A stretch of DNA of 64,000 nt from the NCBI GenBank assembly GCA_949318235.1, contig OX439134.1, forward strand, positions 13,870,828 through 13,934,827, given 5' to 3'. The stretch is from Ecdyonurus torrentis. Taxonomy: Eukaryota; Arthropoda; Insecta; Ephemeroptera; Heptageniidae. Positions 10,094-23,789 of the stretch are shown one piece after another. Position numbers and translations under genes: made by a program. The notes under the pieces are model-generated. The model did no database searches and had not been told where the DNA came from. It was given only the letters and a program-made list of their open reading frames with translations. Numbering within the stretch: the stretch's first letter is position 1; every line of letters starts with the position of its first letter.

Positions 10094-12627
10094 GAAAAAA
10101 TGTGATCGTATATATGGGATTTTTTTGGTTGTATAAATGGTGTTTGGAAATGTATAATTGAAAAAAAAAAATGTTTCGATTTGAAAAGTCAGTTCTGAAA
10201 ATCTAAATTATGTTTTAGATGTGTAAATTTTAATTAATTATTATAATTATAATTACTATTTAATTATAATTAAAACCCTCTAATGTCAGTGTTAGAATAT
10301 TCATTTAAAAATCATAAATATAGAATTTTACATTTTACAAAATAAAAATGAAGTAAACACAAAGTATTATTATATACTACAAGAATAAAATATGCATAAT
10401 AATATATTGGTAATATCACTATTGAAATTATGGAAATACTGGCAATAAAAATGGATGAAAATTTAGATTTATCAAATTTTAACACAAATTAAACAAACAA
10501 ATTAAAGAAATTATTATTGTTAAATTGTTAAACCATTGTATTGGACATATGTCTGTATTTGGAAACTACAATAAATCAAATGAAAGAAAGTGATTTGATT
10601 ACACTGCATTTAGACACGTGCGTATGGCTTGTTACACTGAAATAAATAATTTCTATTATAAAATTAGAACTATTAAATAACTATAAGATATGTAATTTTG
10701 TTATGATATATATAGCATACTTTTTCTTATGTAACATAATATAAAATATTAGCTATTTTGCCCATTGTGAAAGGATATAAATTTTATTTTGTTATATAAA
10801 ATAATAATTTATTTTTGTTTGTACCCTTATTATTAAAGTATTTTGCCATATACTTTATAAAAATTTGTGGCGATGGATTTGCATTCAGAAATTTGAAATT
10901 ATTATTTTGTATTATATTATATACACAATAATTCTTTTTTATTGAAATATTTTGTGGAAAAAAAAAAAGGACATGCGGGCTATTAAAGAAAAGTCATAAA
11001 AATACTAATTAAAAATAAGTAAGATAAATATATATTAAATTATAATTTGAACTTATACGTGTATTTTTTTTAATTATAATCTTATATTATGTTAGTAAAA
11101 AGATGATTAAGTACTGCAAGTGTGGTATATAGTAAGTATTTGTTGTGAATGATGTTTGCCCTACTGGCCCGCTCTGTCACTCATTTTTCATATTTACTTT
11201 GAGAGAGAGAGAGAGAGAGAGGTCAAATTAGTATCTCATTGCGGTGCGCTTCAAGATCTTGAATTCAGATTTTTTTTTATTTTTGAGAAATTTGGTATAA
11301 AAATTGCTATTTTTAAAAGAGCTCAATAGCTCATTAATTTATTCAATTTTTGAGAGCAATAATTTATATTAATAATTAAATTTGTGATGTGTTGAGAGAG
11401 AGGTGGCTGTCAATATATATATATATATATATACAAGTATCATGACATAGTTTTATGTATAGAAAGTTCTACATACATATATCCACTTTCAAAATATTTA
11501 TTAAAATAGTAGACTTGTTTAAAAAAAAAAAATAGAAACATTTAATGAATATTGAATATTTTTCAAAATGTTTTAACTATCGGAGCTAATTGTGATCATA
11601 AAGAAATCTGCTTCTTCCACCCATGGCACACGACGAGGTATTGCAGTTTATTTATGTAATTTTTATAAAAAGAAATTCACGTTTGGTTTTGAAATGATAT
11701 TTTGGAAGCGATATATTATGCACTATATAATTTTTATTCCAAAATGCAAAGAATTATACTTTTTTTTTTAGTGTAAAAAATGTAACTAAATAATAGTAAA
11801 TTTTGGTCACTTTTAAACATTTTTGTATAAAAAAAAAGACATGAAAAAACTTTTTTCGTATACAAAAATAAAATGAAACTTTCATACAAATATATACTAT
11901 AACTTTTGTAATATAAATTTTGGTTTTAGTAAAAAAAGAAAAAAAAATAGATAGATATACGCAAAACAAACTTGCCCAAGTCCTCCTTTCTGTAAAAAGA
12001 AAATATTTTAGAACGTAGAAAGAAAAAGAAAAAAAAAGTGATTAACAGTCCAAGTCTATAAAAAGGTCATTGAAAATAAATATTAAGTTTAGGTTGTCAC
12101 ATAAAAATATATAACTCCATTTCCTTATACATTGAAAAAAAGAAGAAAAAAAAATCTTTATTTTAATTGTTTTAAATGAAATACTCGGAAATTTGTTTGT
12201 TTCTTTAACCTTTTAAATATAATTTTTAATATTATATTATAATAATATATTTTTATTACTATTATTATTATTGTATAGTTTTTTTTTCATGGGATGTTAG
12301 CCAACAGAAATAATTCTTTAGGAGGGAAAAAATAAAGTTAAATTTATTACAATTTATGGTTTTGCTTTGTTTTTAAACTATATTATATAAAAAAAAATTA
12401 AAAGAATTATTTTCAATGAAATAAAATAAATATACATCTGTCATTGATAGTGCGTAAGTTTTAAATAAGGGAGAATGAAAAGGGATTGTGGGTATGACTC
12501 TATATAGCCACCCTTATATTTACTTATTTGATACAGAGTATAGCTCTAAAAAATTAATAGCATTTGGTTTTGATGCTAAATATATAACTACAGAATTTGG
12601 GTTTGGATTTTTAAATTGTTATAATTA
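10093..12627. other. AT-rich non-coding stretch with short microsatellites
   Basis: It holds a (GA)n run at 11199-11221, a (TA)n run at 11414-11433 and many A/T homopolymers. Open frames here are AT-driven and carry no recognisable protein. Confidence 0.55.
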
Positions 12628-13543
12628 CGAGGGTCATTCAATAAGTTCTCGGCCTAGCGTACAAAATTAATAGGTATCCAAAAATTGAAAACTGTTATAG
12701 AATCAGTGTTATTTTAGTAGGTTTTACCTAAAGTTTCAAGTCGTTGTGACCTTTGTGCTAAGCGCCATAGCTGTTTCCGTAAAGGTCCCGAAAAACTCAA
12801 TTTTTAACGGTTTTCGTACCTTTGCGAAGCTTTAAATCATAGACCGATTGCATGATTTTAATGTTTTTGGTGTCAAATGATTCCTTAAAAGTAAGGGTAT
12901 TACTGTGTTTAATCTCAGTGTCATATAGAAAATATAAACAATTTAAATCGAACTCGTTCGAAAAGTTCGTGGAAAATGATAGTGACCATTTTTGGTCAAA
13001 ACGCGGCAAGCCCTTTTCAAATTGAATTTACGCTCGCGATTTTGGATCTTTATGCATGTTATACACATATAATAAAAGCTTAGAATGTACTCTTTCGATT
13101 AATGTCAAAAACATGTGTTTCATTTAGATTTTTGATAACAATATTAGGCGCAATGCAAAATAAGTGCAAATTTTCACGTTAACTGGAGGCTCAACTTTGA
13201 CGCCCCCCTTAGCACACTTGAACTTCACTTTTCCAAACTTTTACTGGTTCACGTTGCAAAGCACATGTTCCAAATGTTTCCATAGGAACTTCATAAATTT
13301 ATCGTTTGTATTTATGTCTTTACACTACATTGAACTCTAAATCAAGCGCATCGATAGTGCACTATTTTTCGAAGTGATGGAGGTTACTTCACCTAAAGTA
13401 GAGCCCTGAATTTGTACTGCACGCTAGCGAGCTGTAATTTTGGTTATAACTTACTGAAATATGCCCCATTTTAGGCCAATCCATGTTTTTTCTCTAAGTG
13501 GTAAATATATATGCTAGGCCGAGAACTTATTGAATGACCCTCG
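12628..13543. mobile_element. Mariner-type element with perfect 31-bp inverted ends
   Basis: The left end begins CGAGGGTCATTCAATAAGTT and the right end is its exact reverse complement over 31 bp (12628-12658 and 13513-13543). TA dinucleotides flank both sides (12626-12627, 13544-13545), the duplication produced by Tc1/mariner transposases. Terminal words of the GAGGGTCATTCAATAAGT kind are typical of mariner-like elements. At 916 bp it is shorter than a full mariner (about 1.3 kb), and its longest internal frame (minus strand, 12797-13009, 70 codons) shows no transposase motif, so it is non-autonomous. The intact ends suggest it can still be recognised by a transposase elsewhere (inference). 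Confidence 0.9.
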
Positions 13544-13545
13544 TA

Positions 13546-15040
13546 TTATATAAAAAAACAAAATCTTTTTTTGTTACGATTTATGTAAACAAAAAAGTCA
13601 ATTTTTCAATCGGAAAAAGCCATCAGAATATACAGTTTCAGTTACCCCATCCCCCCTTCAGCATAATATTGCAATATAAAATTATGAACATGATTTGATT
13701 TCAAAATAAAAGATTTAATTATTGCTTTTTAATTTGAAACAAACATTTAATTATTTCATAGACTATAAAATTATAGTCCTTAAAATTTTGAAAGTGTTAA
13801 GAAAATCAGAAAATTTTATTTATTCTATAATATAGGTGCCGAGTTTTAAGTCATTGAAAAATGGCACACATGTTTTTAAAATCAATTCCATCTTTACTAT
13901 TATAGTACAAAAAAAATCACCAAATTTCTCCAAAATTGCATAATTAATAAATTAAACTAGAACATATAAAAATTACCACAAAAGTATAAAGATATAACAA
14001 ATTATGGTGTATAAAAGGTGACTTTAACGAACGATAAACACATTATTAAAATAATTAAATATACATAAATTTTATGATACCTAAAAACAAACATTCCTTT
14101 TATAATTATAGCATTAATTATTGCAATAATATATTTTAGTATAATAATAATATAGGGTTGAATTATTTTAGGCAAAAGCGACGCAGTAGACCTCTATTAT
14201 TTTACTTTGTAACTACAGCTTAGTTCAAACTTGAGCAGTCTACCGCTAGGAGTCGGGAATATAATTTTATGACGATACATTGATGACATATCTCATTGTT
14301 ATGAAATACCATTGTTGTAACCAAGTACTTGTAAATACATAACATTGCTACTTTTTTTTCTTATCATGTAATTAATTTCACATTTAAACGGAAAAAAAAA
14401 AAAAAAAAAACTTATAGCTTATGCAATTTAATTTAAATACTTCATTTTTTGTTTATTAAAAACATTTATGTACATTTGATAAATGCAATGAGTATTAAAA
14501 TTTAGTAGTCCTATTATTTTAAAATGTTTGTTGCTATGTTCTGAAAAAATTGAAAATTTATTATTCTTAATTCGATAAAATGATTTATTTGAATTATTTT
14601 TGCACATTTTTCTTTAAATTGCTTTCGAACACACACAAAAAAAATGAATGCACAAAATTGCAAAACATTAGTCTCCAATAGCTAATTTAAAATTCAGCAA
14701 AATAAATGGCAAAATTTTAATTTAATAAATTACAATAAATATTCCTTTATGACTATTTTCAATTTCATATATTTTTAGAGTTGTATAATTCCCAGATTTT
14801 AATTTTAAGAATACAAAAACAATAAGGAAACATTAATTTAATAAATTTAAGTTTAAAACCAAAACTTTTAATCCTATTATTTATATAAATAAAAATAAAT
14901 ATTTATGCATTTTTTTTTCCTTTTCTTTTTTGCATTAGATATAAATTTAATTTTAAACTTGAATTTATGAATATTTTAATTTAGAAACAAAAGCTGAGGG
15001 TATATATGTATATAATAAGAATGGAAATGTATACAGAATT
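13546..15040. other. AT-rich non-coding stretch
   Basis: Non-coding. A GC-richer patch at 14170-14260 has weakly inverted GCAGTAGAC / GTCTACCGC words but no clear boundaries. Poly(A) at 14392-14410. Confidence 0.5.

Positions 15041-15043
<3 letters not shown>

Positions 15044-15133
<90 letters not shown>
15044..15133. repeat. (GA)n microsatellite
   Basis: About 45 uninterrupted units, followed at 15209-15253 by further broken GA runs. Confidence 0.97.
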
Positions 15134-15136
<3 letters not shown>

Positions 15137-15729
15137 AGGGTAAGGATATAGCAATTAAATTCGGTCGCGATGAGAGTTTTAGAAACGAGTGACTGGATTT
15201 TGAAAGGAGAGAGAGCAAGAGAGAGAGAGAGAGAGACTATAGAGAGAGAGAGATGTGCAAATCCAAAGCTTTCATCCCCTGAGATATTTGAGCAATCACA
15301 TTCAAGTAATTACAAATTCTATCTCGCTCTCTTTTTTTACTCCCCTCTCTTTACAAAATTTAAATATTCCTATATCTCATGCAACGTGCATTTAATAACC
15401 ATTTTTTCATATATCGACGCATAAAACCTTTTATAAAACATTCTATATAAAATAATATTCTTTCTCGTTATTTTATATTTATTATTTTATAGAGATAATA
15501 TATAAATATTACAATAACGAAAAAGTATAAAAAAATGTTCCAAAAATTTCAATTTTGTATGGAAAAGAAATACATTATAATATATAAATTATTTTAATAA
15601 TAAAAATGTGAAATATATATTTTACTTTCAATTTAAGATTGAGTGTATTTTGTAGTGTTGACAAAAAAATAAATAAATAAAAAAAAAAGTGACCTGGCAT
15701 TCAGTACTTCAAATAAGTGTTTGTTTTAT

Positions 15730-15730
<1 letters not shown>

Positions 15731-15788
<58 letters not shown>
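15731..15788. repeat. (CT)n microsatellite
   Basis: About 29 uninterrupted units. Confidence 0.97.
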
Positions 15789-15790
<2 letters not shown>

Positions 15791-16119
15791 ATTGATATTT
15801 AAAGAGGTTTTTGCACCTTTGTTGACTCTACAGTCTCCGATTACTCAAGGTGTGTGAGCACAACTTAACGAAAGTTTTTCAAAACATCCCATGGGCTAAA
15901 AAGTCACTTAATTCACTTCAGTTTGTGGTTACTTGATGTAAAGGTGTATATGTGTTTGAGTGAAGGACGTGCTTCAGTTATAAAAATATATTCTGAAAAT
16001 ATTATACACTGTGACATAAAATTTTACCACTTTGATTATGGAAATATATTTTATCATTCAAATAATTGCACTAAATTTGTACTGAACTTAAATATTATAG
16101 TAAAATAAATACTTATATC

Positions 16120-16300
16120 CAAATCGTATTATACGTATAAACACGTTAACAAGAAATTATACGTATAATTTATGCTGTATTTATAGCATAAATATTGCTA
16201 ACTTTGATCAGCATAAATAATTATGCTATACAAACAAAATAATATGCTATGTATTATCATTGCAGTAAAAGTGCATCATAAATTATAAACATGTTGCTGA
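16120..16300. mobile_element. Decayed family B-like MITE
   Basis: Repeated inverted words (TTATGCTG, TAGCATAAAT, ATTATGCTATA) match the family B interior, but the diagnostic ends are not preserved. Boundaries are approximate. Confidence 0.4.
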
Positions 16301-16438
16301 AAATATGGGCTAGAATAATAATAACGTGCGTTAATTAAAAGTGTCCATACGGGGAGTATATTGCCATAAACCTCAATATAGAGTAAATTTGATATCATTT
16401 AGTGTCTGTTATATTGATGTGGTTTTGTCCACCTGCAG

Positions 16439-16561
16439 GGTCCAAATTTGGCGTATTCATCAAGTGAACGAGTGATTCCTGATTTTATTTCTCTCTCTCA
16501 TGAGAGCTGCTCTATTTGTTTGTGTGTTAAAATTATATTGTTTAATCAATTGACAATTTGA
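16439..16561 (+). CDS. Isolated exon-like open segment, no recognised product
   Basis: A splice-acceptor-like sequence (gtccacctgcag) is followed by 40 open codons beginning GPNLAYSSSERVIPDF and ending at TGA. The early residues have ordinary protein composition in GC-richer DNA; the later ones become AT-driven. No donor, partner exon or homologue is recognised. It may be a chance frame in a unique patch. Confidence 0.2.
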   Translation, partial: GPNLAYSSSERVIPDFISLSHESCSICLCVKIILFNQLTI

Positions 16562-16683
16562 GATTTTAAATCATTGACCACTTTTGGACAACCGAATAAA
16601 TTATGTTTAAATTATATAATACATTTGCTTTCAAGTCATAAGTGCATATAAAAAGATGATTAATCAAAATTTACGGGTAAGTG

Positions 16684-16791
<108 letters not shown>

Positions 16792-17129
16792 GCATTAGTA
16801 TTTTAAATGTTATTATGTACTTATCAATTATATACATAACTGTTCAAGCAATTTAAAATATTACAAAATATATATAAGGTTTTTGTGTTAAAAATCCAGG
16901 TATAAGGAATTCTCATTACCTCTATTCTGCTCATAATATTTTGCATGTAAATATGATACTTGAAGTTTTTTTTTTTTTTTTTTTTTTAACATGTAAATGA
17001 GAAAATCCTGAGCTATTTTATCCTTAATTTTTAAGGAAAACAACAACAACAACAAATTTCTGAAACATTATACATAAGAGAATTCTATATATGATTGGAT
17101 TGAATAAGTGTGTAAAGTGCATTGATGGC

Positions 17130-17470
17130 GTATTATATATATATATGAAGATGACATTGACAGTTGCATATAATACAAGTTGCATTGCTGCGTTGCATGC
17201 ATCTATATGTATATCTGATATAGAGGGTTGATATATATATAAATGCAGCTGTGTATAAAACATTTTCCCTTGATTCTCCCGACATCACAGCTGTCAAAAA
17301 AGAAAACCCCCCTTTTTTTTTTGCCGTCAGCCTGTGATGCGATTGTAACCCCCCTTTTTTTTCTTTTCTCTTCTCAATCCCCCCAACTCCACCCGACGTA
17401 TATGTCGGCGAATGATGGATGATCTTCAAGAGCAAAAGGCAGGGCTATAGTATAGGGAGGTTGAATATCT
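17130..17470. other. GC-richer unique island with pyrimidine runs
   Basis: The block contains CCCCCC-T9 runs, a TGTATAAAA word at 17251 and a small inverted CGACGTATATGTCG palindrome at 17394-17407. The minus-strand frame here is open (17133-17435) but has no recognisable domain and lysine-rich low complexity. Promoter or decayed exon are both possible. Confidence 0.25.
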
Positions 17471-17785
17471 CCCACCCTCTCTCTCTCTCTCTCTCGTTTC
17501 CTATATATTCATTTCTATAACGATTTTTTAAAAATCGAAATTTTCATAAAAATCAATATAATAAAACTTCATACAAAACATTGATATTCATATTAAAAAT
17601 TTATCGATATTCAATAAATATAGTAATTTTTAATATTTCCAATAATTTATTTATGTTTAATGGTATAGGTATCAGTTCGATTATTTTAATAATCGATAAA
17701 ATCGATTGTGTCTATCATCTTGTATGACAGAAAAGTATAAAAAGAAAAAGAGCATTTGCACCGAAATGTTTTCAAGTAGTCACGG

Positions 17786-17787
<2 letters not shown>

Positions 17788-17859
<72 letters not shown>
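17788..17859. repeat. (CT)n microsatellite
   Basis: About 35 uninterrupted units. Confidence 0.97.
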
Positions 17860-17862
<3 letters not shown>

Positions 17863-18406
17863 CTATTTTTGTTTGATATAGGATGACAGATTTTTTTTAT
17901 ATATATATTATATAAACTAGTTTTCAATACTTTTAGCTTGTTGACTGCTTAATCTCAAAATTAATTATACTTTTTCTATATAATATCACACATAAATATA
18001 TTTGTTATCGGGATTATATAACTTACAGTCATATATATATGATAGATTATCTATATAACACTGTGCCATGTAAAGTTTACTTTATACGTCAAAGTGTCAT
18101 ATTTTAAAGAATTTATTATAAAATAAAAATGTCTTTGAAAATCTCATATATATAGAATTATAATTCAAGAAGGCTTTATTTATTCAATTGAAGATATGAA
18201 TAAGAATAAAAAAAACATTCCGATTTTTTTTTTTTTTTTTTTTTAATGGGAAATAAGTCTATTGCGATATAAATTACGTTAAAATATTTTGCATTTTGGA
18301 TATTTATTAAAGAAGCAAATTTAAAGATAAAAATAATTAATTGAAATTTATTTAAAATTTTAGTTCCGTGTATTTAATTACACGTGAAAAGTGAAAATGA
18401 AAGTGC

Positions 18407-18816
18407 AATGAGGAAGACTCAAAAAGTAAGGGGAAAATTTTATTGCATAATTCGAAAAGAGAACATTGTCCTGTATCGATAGATATGCGAATTTTTATTT
18501 TTTTTATTTTTTTTGAGCTCATTAAGTATTTTTAATTAATTTTTGAAAGTCGCAAAATGACATCACGCGGGCGGTAAATTTTTCCTATGCCCACGTTTTG
18601 TTATTTTTCAACTTTAAAAAATTAATTAAAAATACTTAATGGACTCAAAAATTAAAAATTCTCTTATCAAATTATTAAATAATGCGTTAAATTAAATAAA
18701 TTAAAATAGGCGTAGTATATATACTTAAAAAAACAATGAAAAAATAATATATTCAATATACTTATGTGTCCTGTTTTAGAATTTGAAATACTAAGTTTTT
18801 TGTAGTCTGCCTCATT
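18407..18816. mobile_element. MITE family H, copy 1
   Basis: The ends are inverted: AATGAGGAAGACTC on the left and TAGTCTGCCTCATT on the right. Inside, TTAAGTATTTTTAATTAATT on the left arm pairs with AATTAATTAAAAATACTTAA on the right around a centre containing a decayed TGACGTCA (TGACATCA). Two relatives lie at 42332 and 46322. The right arm is interrupted or diverged near 18670-18760. No coding capacity. Confidence 0.75.
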
Positions 18817-18856
18817 CTTACATGAATGTTATTTCTCTCTGTCTCTCTCTCTCTCG

Positions 18857-18980
<124 letters not shown>

Positions 18981-18999
18981 GAAACTGCTATATAAGTTT

Positions 19000-21900
19000 A
19001 TGATGACTGCAATTATTCAGCTCTTTCTATAAATAATTATAACTGTGCCAAATTTCAAATTATTACGTAAAATAAATAAAATTAACTCATTCATGAGTTG
19101 TTCATTCATTGCCATAAAAAAAACGTGTTATTGGCCTATATTTAAACAGATGTTTTCCTCCCGACACAATTTTCTACGCTCCGGTCATATCCCATAAATC
19201 ACAAAGTGGACACTTTAGAAAAAAAAAAAAAAAAAAAAAAGGGAATACCTTCTGTCTGCCACCGTAACTCTCCGTCTTTGTAAAATAACGTCAAAGTCAT
19301 TACGAAAGAGATTGAAAATTATCTATATACCTTAATCTTAGTGCAGTTAATTTTTTTAACCAATATGTCTGTAGTCTTAGGTGTGTTTGAACGTAAAAAT
19401 TGGGTTAGCGTACTTAAAAAAACAGTGAAAAATTAATAAAGATTCAATAAAAATAAAAATGACGTTGTCAATTATATAATGAATTTAAATATATATATAA
19501 AGAAACAGCTGATTTTTTTAATACTTAAAAATATAGAATTAACGTTCATCCATACAATTTATATAATAAGCTATGGGTATAATAACTTCCGTTATTAGTT
19601 TTTGTATTTAAATTATGAATAATAAATTTAAAATTTAATATTTCATAGTTTAAGATGAAGTATATTTTATAGAGTCAATGGTAATAAATTGCACTTGACG
19701 TATTATACGGGGTTTCAAAATGGAGCTATATTCTTTTTCCCCCTAGTTCCCATGATATTAAATAGAAGTCCCTTTCAGTTTATATATTATAGTGTGACTT
19801 GTCTAATATATAATTTTTAGTTGCTTACTGGTATACGTCTAGTTCACTGCTTTTCATATTTTTCTCTTGGTGTTATAGTTTAGATTTGAATTTTGTGATT
19901 CTTTTTGGAAGGTTTTTTTATTCTCTCTCTGAGAAATTGTGTGAATATTTTTTATTATCTAAACACAATTATTATCATTTTTCAAATAATATAATAACTT
20001 AAAAAAAATTAATACATTTACAAAAATGCTGCTGTTTTTACTTTGCGGTGCAAAATAATACAAGTAATTCTTTCAAATAACAATTTGCTGCGAAAAGTTG
20101 AAAAGTTATACAACGAAATGTATATGAAAATGCACCATTAAATTTTATTGTATACTTCAAAATTTATACTACCTATATAAATTTATCGTTGTAGAATAGA
20201 TAATGAAAATTTAAAACAATGATCGTGATTCGTGATTATAGGAAAGAGTGACGACTTTAATCATTCTCAAACATTTTTTTTTGTTAAAATTTATACTATA
20301 TTTTTCAGAAAAATATTTAATAATATTATTTTATTATATAACATCATTTTTTTTTGTAAATATTTAGAATTACAATTAATTATTGCAGTGAATTATATTA
20401 TCATTTCTAATTAAATCGCAAGCTTTATAATTATACAGTTTTATAATTATTTCAATCTAAAATCAAAGTTATTAAATTAAACATGGAAAAATTGCAAGTT
20501 TAAATTTATGTGTTTGAAAGTAGATTTCATATGTATTGTATTGTGTCATTAATCACAGAACAAGAAAAGTGCGAAGTAACGCAGGATGAAAAACACGGTA
20601 AGCATAGCATCGATTGCCGGTAACCTGACGTCCCAAAGGCCCCTAATGTAAGTTTGTCATATTTCTAATTTCGATAATTATACGCGTAGCTTCAAGTTTC
20701 AATTGTTTATGCAGGTCTAATATAAAATTTTAGTTTTCATTAAAATGGGGGTTTAATTTTTAATTATTTTTGTAAATAATGCTATATTAACACTCATTCT
20801 TATTCAATGTTAAATTTATAAAAAAATATGTAGAAATGGGTCTGAAAATAGCTTAGAAAAGTTAACACGCATATAAATAAATTTTAATTAATATTTAAGT
20901 GTAAAAAAATTAATAAAAACTCAAAATTTTCCAAAAATAAAAATTACAAGTCTAAGAGTCAACCAGGTGGTACCATCTTGTGTTTAAAACATGAACTATT
21001 TGCAGAGTAGTAAAAGTAGAAGAGATAAGTGGTAAGGGGTGGGGAGAGAGAGAGAGATTTTGATATCGTTGAGTGCTTTGATAGTGGAGATGAAAGGAGA
21101 GAGAAAGAGAACAAGGGATGCTGGATGCTGTTGTACCAATCTAGTATAGAACCCCATAGCAACCGCACTTGCTTTCAGCAAAATGAGAGCACACACAATA
21201 GAGATATATACCAACAACAACGTAACTTTGAATATACAGAAAATAGTATCAAATTTTATACTAAAAATATGAATTATCAGTTAGTTGAAATATTAAAATT
21301 TTAATTAATACTTTAATCGACGATAAAATAATATAAAAATTAATTAAATGCTTGGAATTGTTCTTTAAAAAAGTAAGATAGTGAAAATTATAAATTTTCA
21401 CATTTTATTATGGAAGAGAATTTTAAAATTTATATAATGTTTAAAATAATTTCCCAAAGTTATATTTTCGTAATTGTTTCTTCAGGATCAATTTATAATC
21501 GACAAAATAGCGCATGCGTATTAAATAGAATATTCTCACACCCATATAAACTGGATTGCTAAATATATAGGGAAAGTAAGTTGTAATAATAAGCTTTATA
21601 TATAAAATGAGACTTGTTATGTATATATATATATATATATATATATAGACAAAATAATTAATTAATGAAATTAAATTTACTTGTTTCTGTATAATATAAT
21701 TTAGAAAATTGAATGAAAATTATTTGTAATGACTTTAAATAATATTTTGTTTACTATTATATATATTTGTTAGTTAACAGTTTAGTTATGTAATATATTC
21801 AAATTAATAAATTAATTATGCAAAACAATTTAATAGTTTAATATAAATTAATGAAAAACAAGCTTAATAATCCTATTAATTTGTTATGCAGTTAATTAAG

Positions 21901-22260
21901 TTTTGTATATATTGTATATTTTAGATGAAATGATATAAAGATAATAATAAAATATTAATTTTTTTAATTTGTGATTTTATTGTGGAATTTTGATCTAAAT
22001 AATACATTCTTATATTTTAGGGTATACCTATATCAGTATAGGTATGATTTTTGTCCTTAAATTATTTTTAGATTTTAGTTTCTTTACTTTATAAAGTATA
22101 TAGATGCATTTTAATATTTAAGCATTCAAATTTAACTTAATTATATTTATTTCAATTTTTTTATCACAGTAATTATTGCAAAAAAAAAAAAAAAAGCTGA
22201 ATTAAAAGAATATTGATTAGCTGAAAGGAATTTACTGCACTATATATAATTTTTCTATCG
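19000..22260. other. AT-rich non-coding stretch with small GC-richer patches
   Basis: Patches at 19150-19300, 20560-20650 and 20960-21180 are unique and GC-richer. The second contains an acceptor-like cacag (near 20557) and a GTAAGC donor-like word (20600), enclosing about 40 bases. None yields a convincing protein. A (TA)n run lies at 21621-21648. Confidence 0.4.
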
Positions 22261-22759
22261 TGAATGGACAAAAATAAATACAAATTTATAAAAAGTATGC
22301 TATAGCTCAATGCAACAGTATTTATGCGTAATAACATAATTTATGCTATTATTGTGTATATATGTCGATTATCCTACACCTTAAAGCCATAGACCACATA
22401 AAACAACATGTACTTTTTAATGAATAAACACGATATTGGATCTTCAAAACTGATCACAATTTTTACCAGGATGTTAATTTAACCCCACGAGAGAGCGTAA
22501 AAATACTGATATAAAGTATGTGATTTGCGTGACTATTCATGTTTCTGACGTCAGAAACATGCAAAAATTAGTAAAAAAATGTTATGCAGGTTGCATAAAT
22601 TGACATTTTCTGATCACTGCTACGGAGCTCACAGTTGGGTTTTGAGACAAACTAAAGTTATTTATGCAAGTTCCATATCAAGTGTTTCTGATATAAAAGC
22701 TTAATATGTTTTCTTCAAGCTTATTCCTTTAAGATATTCAGCATAATTACTTAAATAGC

Positions 22760-22760
<1 letters not shown>
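22261..22760 (+). mobile_element. MITE family B, copy 2, split by family A
   Basis: The left part (22261-22380) begins GGACAAAAATAAATACAAAT and contains GCTATAGCTCAATGCAACAG as in copy 1. It stops exactly where a family A element starts. Past that element, CAGCATAATTAC resumes B-like sequence briefly. The right terminus is lost. Confidence 0.5.
22381..22732 (+). mobile_element. MITE family A, copy 1
   Basis: About 350 bp bounded by TTAA. Inverted ends are TTAAAGCCATAGACCA and, read inverted, an imperfect CTTAAAGGAATA. It carries a perfect 24-bp palindrome (22538-22561) centred on TGACGTCA, then GCATAAAT, TTCTGATCACTGCTACGG and GGGTTTTGAGACAAAC, all shared with the other copies. TTAA boundaries are seen in piggyBac-type insertions, but the ends do not match canonical piggyBac termini, so the superfamily is left open. 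Non-coding. Confidence 0.85.
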
Positions 22761-22790
<30 letters not shown>

Positions 22791-23442
22791 TAATAGATAT
22801 AACAATAGTAATTACTAATTATTCAATGTAAAGTAAATTACGTCATTTTTTTACGATGCGTTTATATATTATAAATCATAAATAAACATATATAAATTAA
22901 ATGGTATATAGTGATGAAATGATTTATCATTGTAACAACCCAGCAATGTGACATAATGAAAGTTATTTTCACGCGTCATTGAGATCACTAATTGAAGTAC
23001 AATATAAACCCATGACTAATTTAAATTAACACTTTTAAAGATGTGGATAAAAAAAAAGCTTGTGGGTTTATTATCATATAATGATCCTCTTTTCGTTTTC
23101 ATTACTTTTTATAACTTCTTTTTATACAGACACATTATATGCTTTTTAAGATATTTTAGTTTTATAAGGAGAAAAAAAAACTATAAGTTTATTTTATAGA
23201 GGTTTAATTGAGTTGTATAATGAAGTTTTTTACTTTTAATACAACATTTTTATACTGTGTTTGTTATTACGAAATTGGTAGTAAAAATTTATCACAGAGT
23301 AAATTAATGATAACGTACTAGAAAATAAAAACAAAACTTCGGCAACTTTCATGTTTTTTGACGTAAATAAAATCTATACTGTCTAGCCATGACCTGTAAG
23401 ATTTTTTTGCAAATATTTGATTGCTCTTATATAATCGTTTAT

Positions 23443-23783
23443 TTAAAGCCATAGACCACATAAAACAACATGTGCATTTTAATGAATTTTAATGGGATCT
23501 TCAAAACTGATGACAAATTTTACCAGAATGTTAATGCAGCCCCACGAGAGAGCTCGAAAATACTGTAAAGTATGCAATTTGCGTAAAAATTCATGTTTAT
23601 GACGTCAGAAACATGCAAAAATTAGTATGAAAATGTTGTGCGAGTTGCATAAATCGAATTTTCTGATCACTGCTACGGGGCTACTGTTGGGTTTTGAGAC
23701 AAACTAAAGTTATTTATGTAAATCCCATTAAGTGTTTTATTGTGATATAAATGCTTATGTTTTTCTCTGGTCTATTCCTTTAA
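23443..23783 (+). mobile_element. MITE family A, copy 2
   Basis: The same order of blocks as copy 1, with clean inverted ends: TTAAAGCCATAGACCA left and TGGTCTATTCCTTTAA right. The central palindrome has one change (TTTATGACGTCAGAAA). Only about 700 bp separates it from copy 1, same orientation. Confidence 0.87.
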
Positions 23784-23789
23784 GCGCAA

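Noticed and set aside
12797..13009. Minus-strand frame inside the mariner-type element as a transposase remnant
   Set aside because: No helix-turn-helix or DDE/D motif can be seen in its 70 residues.
14160..14270. Inverted GCAGTAGAC / GTCTACCGC as another foldback element
   Set aside because: The arms do not extend beyond a few bases and no boundaries or target duplication could be placed.
17133..17435. 100-codon minus-strand frame in a GC-richer island
   Set aside because: It crosses poly-pyrimidine runs giving Lys/Gly low complexity, and has no supporting splice or start signals.
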